64,000 nt of DNA from Oscillospiraceae bacterium (GCA_030539275.1 JAUNSK010000014.1:22562-86561), one strand, 5' to 3'; positions 42,544 to 52,854 are shown, counted from the first letter of the stretch. Notes: generated by a model not told the origin, from the sequence alone. A program made the numbers and translations.

Positions 42544-44988
42544 ATGAAACATAAGATAAAAACAAATTTAAACAACAAAGATCATGTTTCAATTGATACG
42601 GCTCTTATTCCGAGGAAAATAACACGTAGTCACACTGACCCCAAAACAGGACTTACAAGTGCGCAAGCCGAAGAAAGGGTTCTGTTTGGACAAGATAATG
42701 TAATAACAGTATCTTCCTCGAAATCAGTTAAAGGAATCATCGTCGATAACGTATGCACATACTTTAACTTAGTGTTTACAATCATTGCTGTTTTATTGAT
42801 TCTGGTCGGCTCATTTCGAAATCTGACCTTTTACGGAGTTGTGATTACTAACACATGTATCGGAATAATTCAGGAACTTCGTTCAAAGCGGATAATAGAC
42901 CAATTGCAGGTACTAAATGCTCCAGAGGCTACCGTAGTGCGTGATGGAAAAGAGCATTCTGTTCCGGTGCATTCACTTGTTCTGGATGATATAGTTGTTT
43001 TTGCGTCAGGCAACCAAATTTGCGCAGATGCAGTTGTTGTTTCAGGCAGGGTACAGGTTAACGAGTCACTGATCACCGGCGAACCGGATGAGATCACCAA
43101 AGAAGCAGGCGACAGCTTACTGTCCGGAAGCTATATCGTTTCCGGAAGCTGCAGCGCTCAGCTTACACAGGTCGGCAGTGACTCTTATATTTCCAGACTG
43201 ACAATTGCAGCAAAGGCATCCCGAAATGGTGAGCAGTCAGAGATGATACGTTCTCTGAACAGGTTGGTTATAATCATCGGTTTTTTGATTATCCCGATCG
43301 GTATACTTTTGTTCTGTCAGCAATATTTCATACTTGAAAATTCATTCAGAGTCAGTATCGTAGGTATGGTTGCCGCTATTCTTGGCATGATTCCCGAAGG
43401 ACTGTATCTGCTCGCCAGTATTGCTTTGGTCGTAAGTGTTATACGGCTGGCTAAGAAGAAGGTTCTTGTAAACGACATGAAGTGCATAGAATCCCTGGCA
43501 AGAGTTGATATGCTGTGCGTAGACAAGACAGGCACAATAACTGAAAATTCAATGGAAGTAGTCGATTCGGAGCTGCTTGACGGCTATGATCCCGATACCG
43601 ACCTTCCTATTGATATCATATTGAGCCGCTTTGTTGATTCAATGACGGGCGACAATAATACGATGAAAGCATTAAAGGAATATTACCGCCATTCAGATGG
43701 AATAAAGCCGGATGCGGTTACAGCGTTTTCGTCCTCCACCAAATACAGCAGTGCAACTTTTGATGGAAAATGCTACTTGCTTGGTGCTCCTGAATTCATT
43801 CTTCGTGAAAAATATGAAGAATATCGTAAACAGATTGAAGAATACGCATCAAAAGGTTACAGAGTGCTGGTATTCGGCCTTTATCATGGCAAAACAGACG
43901 GAAAGGCTCTTTGCGAAAATGTTACTGCCATGGCGTTGATAAAGCTTACTAACCCCATCCGAAAAGAGGCAAAGCAGACATTTGAGTACTTTGCCAAACA
44001 AGGAGTTGAAATTAAAGTTATTTCCGGTGATAACCCACTAACAGTATCTGAGGTTGCAAAAAAAGCAGGGATCCGAAATGCCGGGAACTATGTTGATGCG
44101 TCATCGCTTATTACAGATGAAGATATTTTCGAGGCAGCCGCAAAGTACACAGTTTTTGGACGTGTCAGCCCTGATCAGAAGCGGCAGTTAGTCAGCGCAT
44201 TGAAAAGCCAGGGCCATACAGTTGCCATGACAGGTGACGGCGTAAACGATATTCTGGCTCTGAAAGATGCCGACTGCAGCGTTGCCATGGCATCAGGGAG
44301 TGACGCAACAGCAAAAGCGGCTCAGCTTGTTTTGCTGGAATCCAACTTTGCCTGTATGCCGTCCGTTGTTCTTGAGGGTAGACGAGTTGTTAACAACATA
44401 CAGCGCTCAGCCAGTTTATTTCTTGTTAAAAACATATTCTCATTCCTGCTTGCATTCTTCTCAATGGCTTACATGATAACCTATCCTCTTGAGCCATCAC
44501 AGCTCTCGCTCATCAGTATGTTTACAATAGGCTGTCCGGCATTCCTGCTTGCACTTGAGGTAAACGACAAGCGTATTGAAGGACACTTTCTTTCAAACGT
44601 GCTGCTGAGAGCGTTACCGGCCGGACTTACCGATTTTATCGTAATATGCACATTTGTTATATTTTGTCAGACATTCGGTGTTGCAGAATCTGATGTTTCT
44701 ACAGCATGTGCACTGATCATGGCAGTCGTAGGTCTGTTAATACTATTAAGAATTAGCAGTCCTTTAAACAAATTCCGCGGTCGTATTTTGTTCCTGATGC
44801 TTATCGGCCTTGTTATGACATCATTCTTCCTCAACGATTTATTCGGACTCAAAAGCATTTCTGTTAAATGCACAATGCTGCTTGGCATATTCGCAATGAT
44901 TACTGAACCTTTGCTGCGTTACCTAAGCTTATTCACTGAGAAAATCAGAGATTTAATTAAAAAGAATAAGGCAAAAGAGTACAGATAA
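42544..44988 (+). CDS. cation-transporting P-type ATPase (CtpE-like)
   Basis: An 814-residue membrane pump. The actuator motif is LITGEPDEITK, the phosphorylation site is CVDKTGTITEN, the ATP-binding KxxG-like motif is near EYASKGYRVLVFG, and the hinge is GDGVNDILALKDADCSVAMASG. The membrane-4 motif is MIPEGLYLL and there are about ten helices. It lacks an N-terminal metal-binding domain, and the layout fits the CtpE subgroup, linked to calcium in mycobacteria; the ion here is not certain. It is unlike P1B heavy-metal pumps (no CPC). The GAGAAG upstream is a weak ribosome binding site. Confidence 0.88.
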   Translation: MKHKIKTNLNNKDHVSIDTALIPRKITRSHTDPKTGLTSAQAEERVLFGQDNVITVSSSKSVKGIIVDNVCTYFNLVFTIIAVLLILVGSFRNLTFYGVVITNTCIGIIQELRSKRIIDQLQVLNAPEATVVRDGKEHSVPVHSLVLDDIVVFASGNQICADAVVVSGRVQVNESLITGEPDEITKEAGDSLLSGSYIVSGSCSAQLTQVGSDSYISRLTIAAKASRNGEQSEMIRSLNRLVIIIGFLIIPIGILLFCQQYFILENSFRVSIVGMVAAILGMIPEGLYLLASIALVVSVIRLAKKKVLVNDMKCIESLARVDMLCVDKTGTITENSMEVVDSELLDGYDPDTDLPIDIILSRFVDSMTGDNNTMKALKEYYRHSDGIKPDAVTAFSSSTKYSSATFDGKCYLLGAPEFILREKYEEYRKQIEEYASKGYRVLVFGLYHGKTDGKALCENVTAMALIKLTNPIRKEAKQTFEYFAKQGVEIKVISGDNPLTVSEVAKKAGIRNAGNYVDASSLITDEDIFEAAAKYTVFGRVSPDQKRQLVSALKSQGHTVAMTGDGVNDILALKDADCSVAMASGSDATAKAAQLVLLESNFACMPSVVLEGRRVVNNIQRSASLFLVKNIFSFLLAFFSMAYMITYPLEPSQLSLISMFTIGCPAFLLALEVNDKRIEGHFLSNVLLRALPAGLTDFIVICTFVIFCQTFGVAESDVSTACALIMAVVGLLILLRISSPLNKFRGRILFLMLIGLVMTSFFLNDLFGLKSISVKCTMLLGIFAMITEPLLRYLSLFTEKIRDLIKKNKAKEYR

Positions 44989-45522
44989 TTAATTTGTTAT
45001 TCAATTATCTTAAGTGCCGTAATATAAGAACTAATAATGAAATAGTCAAAGAATTAATGTGTATACTTTCTTTGACTATTTCTTTTGTGATAATGGAGCT
45101 AAGCGCACATCTATGCATATACCGAGGGCAGTGCACTTACAGGTGAATGCCTGAGAACAAAGAAACAGGAAATAAACGATACATAACGAGATGAATATGA
45201 TATCTTAGATCCCGTATCAAAATACTTAATGATTGTCTGTCTGAAGCTTCATAACGAATTTACTTGACGTTAATGATCGTTTATGGTATATTAATATCGA
45301 TATAAATCAAAGCAAGTCAAAATCATTTTTACAAAAGCATTTCCTGATGCAAAAGGCATTTCCATAACTGCAGGCTAAAAAGCACCGGTGCAGATCATTG
45401 CGCCTGTATGAAGTAAGACCGTGAGGCTGAGATCATTGAAAACGGCGGTGATGAAGAAGCTGTGTATGCAGCTGCTCTGGCAATAAACGCCTGAATTTTA
45501 TTATTTTGAGAGGAATAAAGAT
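44989..45522. other. intergenic stretch with a terminator, a promoter and a gene tail
   Basis: The terminator (45039-45082) follows the ATPase. A promoter (TTGACG at 45264, TATATT at 45287) is 230 bases before the pyrophosphatase gene. Just before that gene, coding-like pieces (KIIFTKAFPDAKGISITAG, and EAEIIENGGDEEAVYAAALA) without starts suggest a decayed small gene. Confidence 0.5.
45039..45082. terminator. rho-independent terminator
   Basis: GAAATAGTCAAAGAA and its exact reverse complement, 15 bp, are separated by 14 bases; a T-rich tract follows. Confidence 0.85.
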
Positions 45523-46071
45523 ATGAACATCTGGCACGATATTGACCCCGGAAGAATCTTCCCGACAGACTTTGTAGCTGTTGTAGAAATATCAAAAGGC
45601 AGCAACATGAAATATGAACTCGACAAGCAGACAGGTATGCTTACACTTGACAGAATACTTTTTACAGCGACCTATTACCCGATGAATTATGGTTTTATTC
45701 CAAGAACCTACGGCAGAGATAACGACCCGCTTGATGTTCTTATCCTATGTTCTCAGCCCATCCAGCCAATGACACTTGTCAGATGTTTTCCAATTGGAGT
45801 AATGGCTATGGAAGACGGGGGAATGGGTGATGAAAAGATTATTGCTATCCCGTACAGTGATCCTACATATATGAGCTATACAGATGTAAAGGAACTGCCT
45901 GAACATATCTTTAAGGAACTTAAGCACTTCTTTTCTGTGTACAAGGACTTAGAAGGCAAATCCACAGATGTAAAGGATATCGGCGGACCCGTCGAAGCGG
46001 TTAAGATCATTGAGGACGCAATGGAACGCTATAATAAAAAATTTGTGAAAATGGAAATCTTAGAATGCTGA
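45523..46071 (+). CDS. ppa: inorganic pyrophosphatase
   Basis: A 182-residue family I soluble pyrophosphatase, which splits pyrophosphate to phosphate and drives biosynthesis. The signature is RDNDPLDVLIL, with further conserved segments EISKGSNMKYELDK, YPMNYGFIPRT and DEKIIAIP. AGAGAGG precedes the ATG. It stands in a small region between the ATPase and fructose-bisphosphatase genes. Its length is typical. Confidence 0.95.
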   Translation: MNIWHDIDPGRIFPTDFVAVVEISKGSNMKYELDKQTGMLTLDRILFTATYYPMNYGFIPRTYGRDNDPLDVLILCSQPIQPMTLVRCFPIGVMAMEDGGMGDEKIIAIPYSDPTYMSYTDVKELPEHIFKELKHFFSVYKDLEGKSTDVKDIGGPVEAVKIIEDAMERYNKKFVKMEILEC

Positions 46072-46400
46072 CTATAAATGCTTAACTGTTTGAGACGGCT
46101 TCTCTATAGGTAATTATAAGTTTTTTTTAAAGGACAAGTAAGAAGTTAACAGTGTAAAACTGCAGACAAGCAGATCGGTATTTTAAGTTTATACAGAGGA
46201 AAAACTGGCGCAGAAACTAAGCTCACCGAACGCCGGCTCAGAAATGGGAGCGGAGAGCTTTCAGTGTCTGCGGACTATGTTTCAGGATTCAGTAATACTG
46301 TCAGAAAGATCGATATGAGCAAATATCTAATACCGTAAAGAAATAGAAGACTGATGCTTTTGACCTGATGCACATAAAACCGGAATAATTAAATAAGGCT

Positions 46401-46430
46401 AAAAAAGCAATCGATATGGTTGCTTTTTTT
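46401..46430 (+). terminator. rho-independent terminator
   Basis: AAAAAGCAA and TTGCTTTTT around TCGATATGG, then more Ts. Confidence 0.8.
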
Positions 46431-46453
46431 ATTCATTTGCCTAAAAAGAATTA

Positions 46454-46482
46454 TTGACTTTTAACTAAAAGTTTGATATGAT
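46454..46482 (+). promoter_or_regulatory. promoter of the fructose-bisphosphatase gene
   Basis: TTGACT (46454-46459) and TATGAT (46477-46482), 17 bases apart; the gene starts 101 bases downstream. Confidence 0.7.
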
Positions 46483-46583
46483 ATCAATATTAAAATTGTG
46501 AAAATAGCTAAAAGGCAGTTATAAAAAACTGCGTAATAAACACGCCCACCCTGATTAAAATAAAATAGGAAGAAACAAATTTT

Positions 46584-48503
46584 ATGGAAAAATATCTTAG
46601 GCTCCTTTCAAAAAAATATCCTACTATAGATAGTGCTGCAAGTGAAATTATCAATCTTTCAGCAATACGAAGTCTCCCCAAAGGTACAGAGTATTATTTC
46701 AGTGACCTGCACGGTGAGTATGAATCCTTCTTACATATGCTCAAGAGTGCATCCGGTGTTATCAGAAAAAAACTGGACTTAGTATTTTCCAAGACGCTTT
46801 CAAATGCGCAGAGAGAAAAGCTTGCAACCCTGATCTATTATCCGAAGGAAGAAATGAAACGTTATTCTGATGAGGGACAAATCGATTCAGAATGGCTGAA
46901 GCTTACAATATACAGACTTATTTTGCTTTGTGAGTCGGTGTCTGCTAAATATACCAGATCAAAGGTAAGAAAGCGTATTCCAAAGGATCTGCAGTATATA
47001 TTTGATGAGCTTTTAAATGTTACTGATGACGTCTGCAAAGATTTTTATTATGAAGAAATAATCAGGACAATTCTTGATACAGGTATTGCAGAGAATTTTA
47101 TAATAACTCTCTGTCAGGTTATTCAGTCTCTTGCACTTGATAAACTGCATATAATAGGTGACATTTTTGACAGAGGTCCCCGTGCTGATATAATCATGGA
47201 CGAACTGCTTACATTACACGACGTTGATATTCAATGGGGAAATCATGATATATCCTGGATAGGGGCAGCAGCAGGGAATCAGACTCTCATTGCCAATGTA
47301 ATCCGTATAGCAATGCGTTACAACAATTTTGATATTCTTGAAGATGGATATGGTCTTAATCTTCGTGCACTGGCTGTATTTGCAGGAAAGGCATACAAAG
47401 AAGATGAATGCAGACTGTTTCATCCGAATACTTTTGACGACAATATATATGATCCGGTTGATGCTGATCTTGTCGCAAAAATGCACAAGGCAATCACAAT
47501 TATTCAGCTGAAATTAGAAGGACAGCTTATTACTGCACATCCCGAATGGAATATGTCACAGCGTAATGTGTTTGCAAACACGGATTTTGTTAATTTCACA
47601 GTCAGAATTGATGGGAAAATTCATGAACTTAAGAGCAGATATTTTCCGACAGTATCACCTGAATCGCCCCTTGAACTTTCTCAGGGCGAAAAGGAACTTA
47701 TGCTTGTTCTCACTAATTCTTTTCTTCATAGTGAGAAGCTGCAAAAGCATATTAAATTTCTGATAGCGCACGGTTCGATGTATAAGCTCTGCAATGAAAA
47801 CCTTATGTTTCACGGATGTATACCGATGAACAGTGACGGGGGCTATATGTCTCTTAATATTGATGGTATTGAGTTCAGTGGGAAGTCTCTTATGGATAAG
47901 ACAGACAGTCTTGTTCATACAGCATATTATGGCGCCGGGGAAGAGAAAAAATATGCCTGTGATTTTATGTGGTATCTCTGGTGCGGTGAAAGATCTCCGC
48001 TTTACGGCAAGAATAAAATGACTTTTTTTGAGCGCATTTTTCTTGATGATAAATCCCTGCATATTGAAACTTATAACGACTATTACACTTTCAGTGAAAG
48101 ACGTGAGACGTGCGAACAAATCATGTCTGAATTTGGCATGGATGTAAGAAAGGGACACATTATTAACGGTCACGTCCCGGTAAAGATCAAAGACGGAGAA
48201 AGCCCGGTAAAAGCTGGAGGAAAATTATTTGTTATTGACGGCGGCATCGCAAAAGCATATCAGCAGACTACAGGAATTGCAGGGTATACACTTATTTACG
48301 ATTCACACACCTTAAGTCTTGCTGAGCATAAGCCTTTTATTAACGGAAGGTGTGATAATACTCCAACTGTAAGGATCGTTGAAAAAATGGAACATCGTAT
48401 GAATGTTGCTGATACCGATAACGGACAGCGTATCCTTGATGAAATTGATGATCTGCGCAGATTACTTGATGCTTATAAATGCGGAAAAATCAAACAGGGA
48501 TAA
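46584..48503 (+). CDS. fbp: fructose-1,6-bisphosphatase, class III
   Basis: A 639-residue enzyme of gluconeogenesis, cytoplasmic, of the class III type found in low-GC Firmicutes. The metallophosphatase motifs are YFSDLHGEYESF, IIGDIFDRGPRAD and WGNHDISW, and a later His motif is IINGHVPVKIKDGE. It removes the 1-phosphate from fructose 1,6-bisphosphate using a divalent metal. The ribosome binding site is weak (AGGAAG). Its length matches the family. It is a single-gene unit with its own promoter. Confidence 0.96.
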   Translation: MEKYLRLLSKKYPTIDSAASEIINLSAIRSLPKGTEYYFSDLHGEYESFLHMLKSASGVIRKKLDLVFSKTLSNAQREKLATLIYYPKEEMKRYSDEGQIDSEWLKLTIYRLILLCESVSAKYTRSKVRKRIPKDLQYIFDELLNVTDDVCKDFYYEEIIRTILDTGIAENFIITLCQVIQSLALDKLHIIGDIFDRGPRADIIMDELLTLHDVDIQWGNHDISWIGAAAGNQTLIANVIRIAMRYNNFDILEDGYGLNLRALAVFAGKAYKEDECRLFHPNTFDDNIYDPVDADLVAKMHKAITIIQLKLEGQLITAHPEWNMSQRNVFANTDFVNFTVRIDGKIHELKSRYFPTVSPESPLELSQGEKELMLVLTNSFLHSEKLQKHIKFLIAHGSMYKLCNENLMFHGCIPMNSDGGYMSLNIDGIEFSGKSLMDKTDSLVHTAYYGAGEEKKYACDFMWYLWCGERSPLYGKNKMTFFERIFLDDKSLHIETYNDYYTFSERRETCEQIMSEFGMDVRKGHIINGHVPVKIKDGESPVKAGGKLFVIDGGIAKAYQQTTGIAGYTLIYDSHTLSLAEHKPFINGRCDNTPTVRIVEKMEHRMNVADTDNGQRILDEIDDLRRLLDAYKCGKIKQG

Positions 48504-48707
48504 AACAATACCCAACTTATAGAGTTAATATTTTTTATTTAGTACGTTGACTATTAAAATCTGCCTCTTATTGGTGGATATTATGTTATATTAGTTAAGA
48601 GACCAGTTAATGCGGGATCTGCTTGTGTTCCTATGATACTTGATTTGGTATTTACAAACACCTGTAGAAAAGGAGTTGAAAAAAATAATCAGCAGCTGCG
48701 AAATATA

Positions 48708-48737
48708 TTGACATATCATTTACTTTAACTGTATAAT
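48708..48737 (+). promoter_or_regulatory. promoter before the DUF5131 gene
   Basis: TTGACA (48708-48713) and TATAAT (48732-48737), spacer of 18 bases, 32 bases before the first possible start. Confidence 0.75.
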
Positions 48738-48769
48738 TTTATTATATTTATAGAATAAAACACCATGAA

Positions 48770-49612
48770 ATGACAGGTACAAAAACTATGAGCAACGGCT
48801 TAAATATCTGGAATCCGTGGCACGGCTGTAAAAAATACAGCGAAGGCTGCGAACACTGTTATATGTACTATCTTGATGCAAGGCGGGACAAAGACGGCAG
48901 CGAGATCTACAAAACAAAAACAAATTTTAATCTTCCCATAAAGAAAAATCGTCAGGGTGAATATAAGATCCCGTCCGGAATGATGATTCATGTATGTCTG
49001 ACCTCCGACTTTTTTCTTAAAGAAGCTGACGAATGGCGCACTGAAGCTTGGGATATGATCCGTACACGCCACGATGTAAACTTCTGGATCCAGACAAAAC
49101 GTGCTGACAGGATCGCTGATAATCTGCCTTGCGACTGGGGTACCGGCTGGGATAACGTTACACTGTGTGTTACAACTGAAAATCAGAAACGTGCAGACGA
49201 AAGACTGCCGGTTCTCCTTGATATTCCGGCAATGCATAAGGCATTTATGATCGCACCGATCCTTTCAGAGATGCATATAGAAAAATATCTGAAAACAGGA
49301 CAGTTTGAAAAGGTACTGTGTGACGGCGAAAATTATGACGGAAACAGACCCTGCTATTATGAATGGGTAAAATCCCTGCATGACCAGTGTGAAAGTGCTG
49401 ACGTCAGATTTGATTTCATAGGAACAGGAAATGTATTTGTAAGAGACAACAAGATCTATCACATACCGAAAGCATACCAGAGGGTTCAGGCACGGCGTTC
49501 CGGACTATCTTATCCGTCAGGGATCACTGAAATAAAAATGCAGCCTCGCTGTAAAAACTGTAAAAGAAGATTCAGCTGTAATGGCTGCCGCTGGTGCGGA
49601 AAATGCATCTGA
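48770..49612 (+). CDS. DUF5131-family protein (phage Gp37/Gp68-like)
   Basis: A 280-residue protein. It begins, after a few residues, with NIWNPWHGCKKYSEGCEHCY, the DUF5131 signature with a CxxxxxxCxxCY cysteine set like that of radical-SAM-type iron-sulphur enzymes. Later pieces, FWIQTKRADRI and VTTENQKRADERLPVLLDI, fit the family. It ends with a second cysteine cluster (CKNCKRRFSCNGCRWCGKC), probably zinc or iron-sulphur. The reaction is unknown; family members are widespread in phages and genomes. The start could be ATG 48770 or ATG 48788, neither with a good ribosome binding site. Confidence 0.88.
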   Translation: MTGTKTMSNGLNIWNPWHGCKKYSEGCEHCYMYYLDARRDKDGSEIYKTKTNFNLPIKKNRQGEYKIPSGMMIHVCLTSDFFLKEADEWRTEAWDMIRTRHDVNFWIQTKRADRIADNLPCDWGTGWDNVTLCVTTENQKRADERLPVLLDIPAMHKAFMIAPILSEMHIEKYLKTGQFEKVLCDGENYDGNRPCYYEWVKSLHDQCESADVRFDFIGTGNVFVRDNKIYHIPKAYQRVQARRSGLSYPSGITEIKMQPRCKNCKRRFSCNGCRWCGKCI

Positions 49613-49713
49613 ATTTAACTGTCCGGCTTCAGCTTCTGAAAGTGAAAACCGATAATAATCAAAACCGTACAGATATTTTTGATTCATCTGATTTATGGCC
49701 TTTAATAATAAAA

Positions 49714-49769
49714 AAAATAAAAGTCCTTTCACTGAAAAATCTGATTTTTCATGAAAAGACTTTTATTTT
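49714..49769. terminator. long bidirectional terminator
   Basis: AAAATAAAAGTC and GACTTTTATTTT form the base, and ACTGAAAAATC with GATTTTTCATGA-type pairing the upper part. It lies between the DUF5131 gene and the convergent DUF3784-like gene. Confidence 0.8.
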
Positions 49770-49787
49770 CTTATTTTGATCTGTTTC

Positions 49788-50096
49788 TTAAAACAGACCC
49801 TTATTATACTTAATAATTGTTCCTAATGAAACGGTTAATCCGAATACTACTGTTGATCCTGTGATTATTAATGAAGTAATCTGTGACGCAAGTAGGTTTA
49901 CAGGCGGAAAAAGGAGCAGACCTGCGCCCACTATAATATTACCATTTCCAACACCTTTGCAAAAGTAAGGTATGTCTTCTTTTTTTACACGCTTATAGTG
50001 ATATGAATGTATTAAATTTATTTTATTATTGAAACTTATAAGGCAGCCTAACACCACTAACAGTATTCCGACTGATACTAAAACTATATTTTCCAT
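49788..50096 (-). CDS. DUF3784-like membrane protein
   Basis: A 102-residue membrane protein with helices at about residues 3-22, 50-68 and 75-93. Between the first two lies KINLIHSYHYKRVKKEDIPY, as in DUF3784. The function is unknown; these proteins are often near SdpI-type or bacteriocin genes. A GGAGGGCG ribosome binding site precedes the ATG on this strand. Confidence 0.75.
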   Translation of the reverse strand: MENIVLVSVGILLVVLGCLISFNNKINLIHSYHYKRVKKEDIPYFCKGVGNGNIIVGAGLLLFPPVNLLASQITSLIITGSTVVFGLTVSLGTIIKYNKGLF

Positions 50097-50272
50097 ACGC
50101 CCTCCATTAGTAAACTTATAATCAGCATTCTAATTGTAATATAGAGCTAAGGAAGTGTCAAGCAGCAGCCGTTCAATAAGAATAGTATTGACTTTTTGTT
50201 ACTTTTGGTGTAAAATGTGGTTATTATAGTATTTTGTACATATTTATTAAAAATTATTGGAGGATGTGAAAT

Positions 50273-50623
50273 ATGGAATACGAACTTGACAATATGATTG
50301 GTGTTGACAGACTGGGACTTTATTTTGAGGCACACGTGGCAGACATTGACGGTGAGTGCTTTAATTACAGTGTTTATTTTGAGAACGGTATAACCGATGA
50401 AAAATTTGAAGAAACAAATAAAGCGATAGCAGAGTTTATGAAGCCATATAATGATGAGGATACTTATCTTGGCTACATTGACGTTACAAAAGAAGATGAC
50501 AAGGTCAGCATTTATCTCGATCTCGGCAATGTTGATCCGGATTATGAGGACACTGCAATTCATGGCATTCTGGAAGCTCTTAACAATGTTTCCGGAATAA
50601 AGTCTGTTATTATAAACGAATAA
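50273..50623 (+). CDS. hypothetical acidic protein
   Basis: A 116-residue acidic soluble protein of alternating strands and helices (LYFEAHVADIDGECFNYSVYF, then DKVSIYLDLGNVDP). TTGGAGG lies before the ATG. I do not recognise the family. It may be a small ferredoxin-fold protein. It is followed by a strong terminator that it shares with the GH43 gene. Confidence 0.7.
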   Translation: MEYELDNMIGVDRLGLYFEAHVADIDGECFNYSVYFENGITDEKFEETNKAIAEFMKPYNDEDTYLGYIDVTKEDDKVSIYLDLGNVDPDYEDTAIHGILEALNNVSGIKSVIINE

Positions 50624-50673
50624 CATGACTTGACTTAAAAATACTGATTTTTTAAATGTTAAAAAAATAAATA

Positions 50674-50716
50674 CAAAGCCCTTATGACAGATAATTATTC
50701 TGCCGTAAGGGCTTTG
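50674..50716. terminator. bidirectional terminator
   Basis: CAAAGCCCTTA and TAAGGGCTTTG form an 11-bp stem, with an inner CAG/CTG pairing. It lies between the convergent 50273 gene and the GH43 gene. Confidence 0.9.
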
Positions 50717-50751
50717 AGTTTTAAACAATAATTTTCATATCTGTATATCTG

Positions 50752-52332
50752 TTATAAGCTGTCATTTATGCCAAGAAGATAGTCTCTGAGAAGAATTATG
50801 TCTGCAGCAGTTACTGAACCGTCACCGTTTACATCAGCTGCAAGTGTCGCTGCTTTGGAGTCAAATTTGCCTAAAACTCCTGATATCTGCAGACAGAAAT
50901 CAAGAATATTTATCTTACCGTCTGAGTTAATATCTCCAGGGGTAAAATCAACAGTTTCACCTTCAAACTGCCACCAGTCTATGTTATAAAGATAACTGCT
51001 GCCGCCTGTGAAAACGAAGTAAAGATCATGTTCTCCCTCGGCTCCGCTTACAGCACAGCTTACAGTCTGATAGTCCTGCCATCCTCCTGTAACAGGCACT
51101 TCACATGAACCTATCAGTTTTCCGTCCTTACTGTCAAGATGCATCTCTATCTTTCCGCCGCTTCCGTCAGAAGCTGTACTTGCCTTGAAGGACTTTGCTC
51201 CTTCTTTGAAGTCAACGCCTTTTACCATTACATAGTCGCCGTTCTCAATAAATGAAACATTAACTCCTCCTTGGGAACAGGCTTCTGTTTTGACGCCTTC
51301 ACTCCAGCATATTGTTTCTGCTTCTGTTTTTTTGTATGGATCTAAGGCTTCAAGCTGTGCAGGACCTTCCTTTGTGCATTTTATTTCATTGAATGTTCCA
51401 TCAGCATTATAAGTAAACTCTTCTACACAGGTACTTCTGTCAAAAATACCGCCGCCTTTAAGAGCTGTATTATGATAAAAGAAATATGAATGTCCTTTAT
51501 AGTCAGCAACGCCGCTGTGATTTGTAAAATTGCCGGGTTGTGGAGGCATAATAACGCCCCTGTATGTCCATGGTCCGGTAGGGGAAGGTGCTGTTGAATA
51601 TCTTATATCCTCTGAACTGTTTCCGGGACCGAAAGCTGAATAAATAAGATAATACAGACTACCTCTTTTATAGAACCATGGTCCTTCACCGTAAGATGAT
51701 CCGGTATTACGTGATGTCGGACCGAATGCTTCCGCTGTCATATTGAATGACTGTACAGGACCATCTAAGGAGATCATGTCTTCATTGAGTTTTGCATAGT
51801 AACATTTAGGATTGCCCCACATTAACCACGCCTGACCGTCATCATCAATAAACACAGTCGGATCTATATAATCCCAGTTTGGTCCGGCCAGAGGCTTGCC
51901 TATGGCATCCTTGAATGGTCCGGTCGGTGAGTCAGCAACTGCTACGCCTATACCTCTTCCGCCGCCTGATTTATTCTCAAGTGTAACATAATAATAGAAC
52001 TTTCCGTTTCGTTGCGTGCACTGAGCTGCCCAGGCAGAATCTTCTTTGCCCCACGTAAATGAATTCCATGAAAGGAGCATTCCGTGATCTGTCCAGTTCT
52101 GCATATCTGTAGTTGAATAACAGTGCCAGTCCGGCATGTAGTAGAAATCAGCGTTATCTTTATCACGTCCTGTATAGCAGTACATAACCCCATCATAGAC
52201 CATAGGTGCGGGATCTGTTGAGTAAATGGTCTGAACCATAGGATTTGCTGCTTTACATATCATTGCTGAAGAACTTGTTATAGCTGATACTGCCATTATA
52301 ACTGAAGAAACATACAAAACTATCTTTTTCAT
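50752..52332 (-). CDS. GH43 glycoside hydrolase with CBM6-like and dockerin modules
   Basis: A 526-residue secreted enzyme. Signal peptide residues 1-28; GH43 five-bladed propeller about 35-330 with the catalytic triad Asp40 (STDPAPMVYDG), Asp157 (YIDPTVFIDDDG) and Glu216 (SSYGEGPWFYKRG); then a CBM6-like domain (about 335-455, KTEAETICWSEG to YNIDWWQFEG); and a type I dockerin (465-522) with calcium loops GDINSDGKINILDF and DVNGDGSVTAADI. It should release arabinose or xylose units from hemicellulose and dock on a cohesin scaffold. AGGAGGAAAG precedes the ATG on this strand. Confidence 0.93.
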   Translation of the reverse strand: MKKIVLYVSSVIMAVSAITSSSAMICKAANPMVQTIYSTDPAPMVYDGVMYCYTGRDKDNADFYYMPDWHCYSTTDMQNWTDHGMLLSWNSFTWGKEDSAWAAQCTQRNGKFYYYVTLENKSGGGRGIGVAVADSPTGPFKDAIGKPLAGPNWDYIDPTVFIDDDGQAWLMWGNPKCYYAKLNEDMISLDGPVQSFNMTAEAFGPTSRNTGSSYGEGPWFYKRGSLYYLIYSAFGPGNSSEDIRYSTAPSPTGPWTYRGVIMPPQPGNFTNHSGVADYKGHSYFFYHNTALKGGGIFDRSTCVEEFTYNADGTFNEIKCTKEGPAQLEALDPYKKTEAETICWSEGVKTEACSQGGVNVSFIENGDYVMVKGVDFKEGAKSFKASTASDGSGGKIEMHLDSKDGKLIGSCEVPVTGGWQDYQTVSCAVSGAEGEHDLYFVFTGGSSYLYNIDWWQFEGETVDFTPGDINSDGKINILDFCLQISGVLGKFDSKAATLAADVNGDGSVTAADIILLRDYLLGINDSL

Positions 52333-52647
52333 TTTTCTTTCCTCCTCAAAAATATAATAATGTACTCATTTAACAAAACTATCTCTCTATACTTAAGTAA
52401 TATTATCATATTTTAACAATAACAGGCAACCTACAAAATACATATTTAGTGGAGAAAATGAATGTAACAATAGTAATTAAAATAACTTAGTGGCACTGGT
52501 TTGACGTAGATTTTTAATCCTTGTGATGTGGCGGGGAAGCAGCAGCGCAAACTAAAATTAAAATACGTATGCTGTGTCTGATTGACGTGATCAAAGGTTC
52601 AGTGGTATAATTTATGTATATAAATAAAACATTGTGGAGGTATGAAA
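52333..52647. other. divergent intergenic stretch
   Basis: It holds the promoter for the small gene at 52648 (TTGACG at 52582, TATAAT at 52606, spacer 18). The GH43 promoter on the minus strand was not located with confidence; the region is AT-rich with no other motif seen. Confidence 0.5.
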
Positions 52648-52854
52648 ATGTTTGAAGAATTATTAAACTGTACACCTGAGGACCTGCAGGAAAAAGCAGA
52701 GAGAATATCGATGACGGTAGATGAAGAGAATGCAGAGACATTTATCAGAACTTTATTCAGTCGTGTAACGGAATTATCTGATGAACAGGAAAAAGAGCTT
52801 CATAAACTGGGAAGGAAAGTCCGCAAGAAGTTCCACATGAAGCCTATACACTAG
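52648..52854 (+). CDS. small hypothetical protein
   Basis: A 68-residue, helical, charged protein (LSDEQEKELHKLGRKVRKKF near the end, which is basic). GGAGG at 52635 is 8 bases before the ATG at 52648; the ATG at 52642 is too close to it. A clear promoter lies upstream. No family is recognised. Confidence 0.65.
   Translation: MFEELLNCTPEDLQEKAERISMTVDEENAETFIRTLFSRVTELSDEQEKELHKLGRKVRKKFHMKPIH

Larger units (their letters stand above)
46072..46583. other. intergenic stretch with an open frame remnant, terminator and fbp promoter
   Basis: From 46150 to 46338 a 62-residue frame is open without a start (KTADKQIGILSLYRGKTG... ending KYLIP); the family is not recognised. A terminator at 46401-46430 and the promoter at 46454 follow. 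Confidence 0.45.
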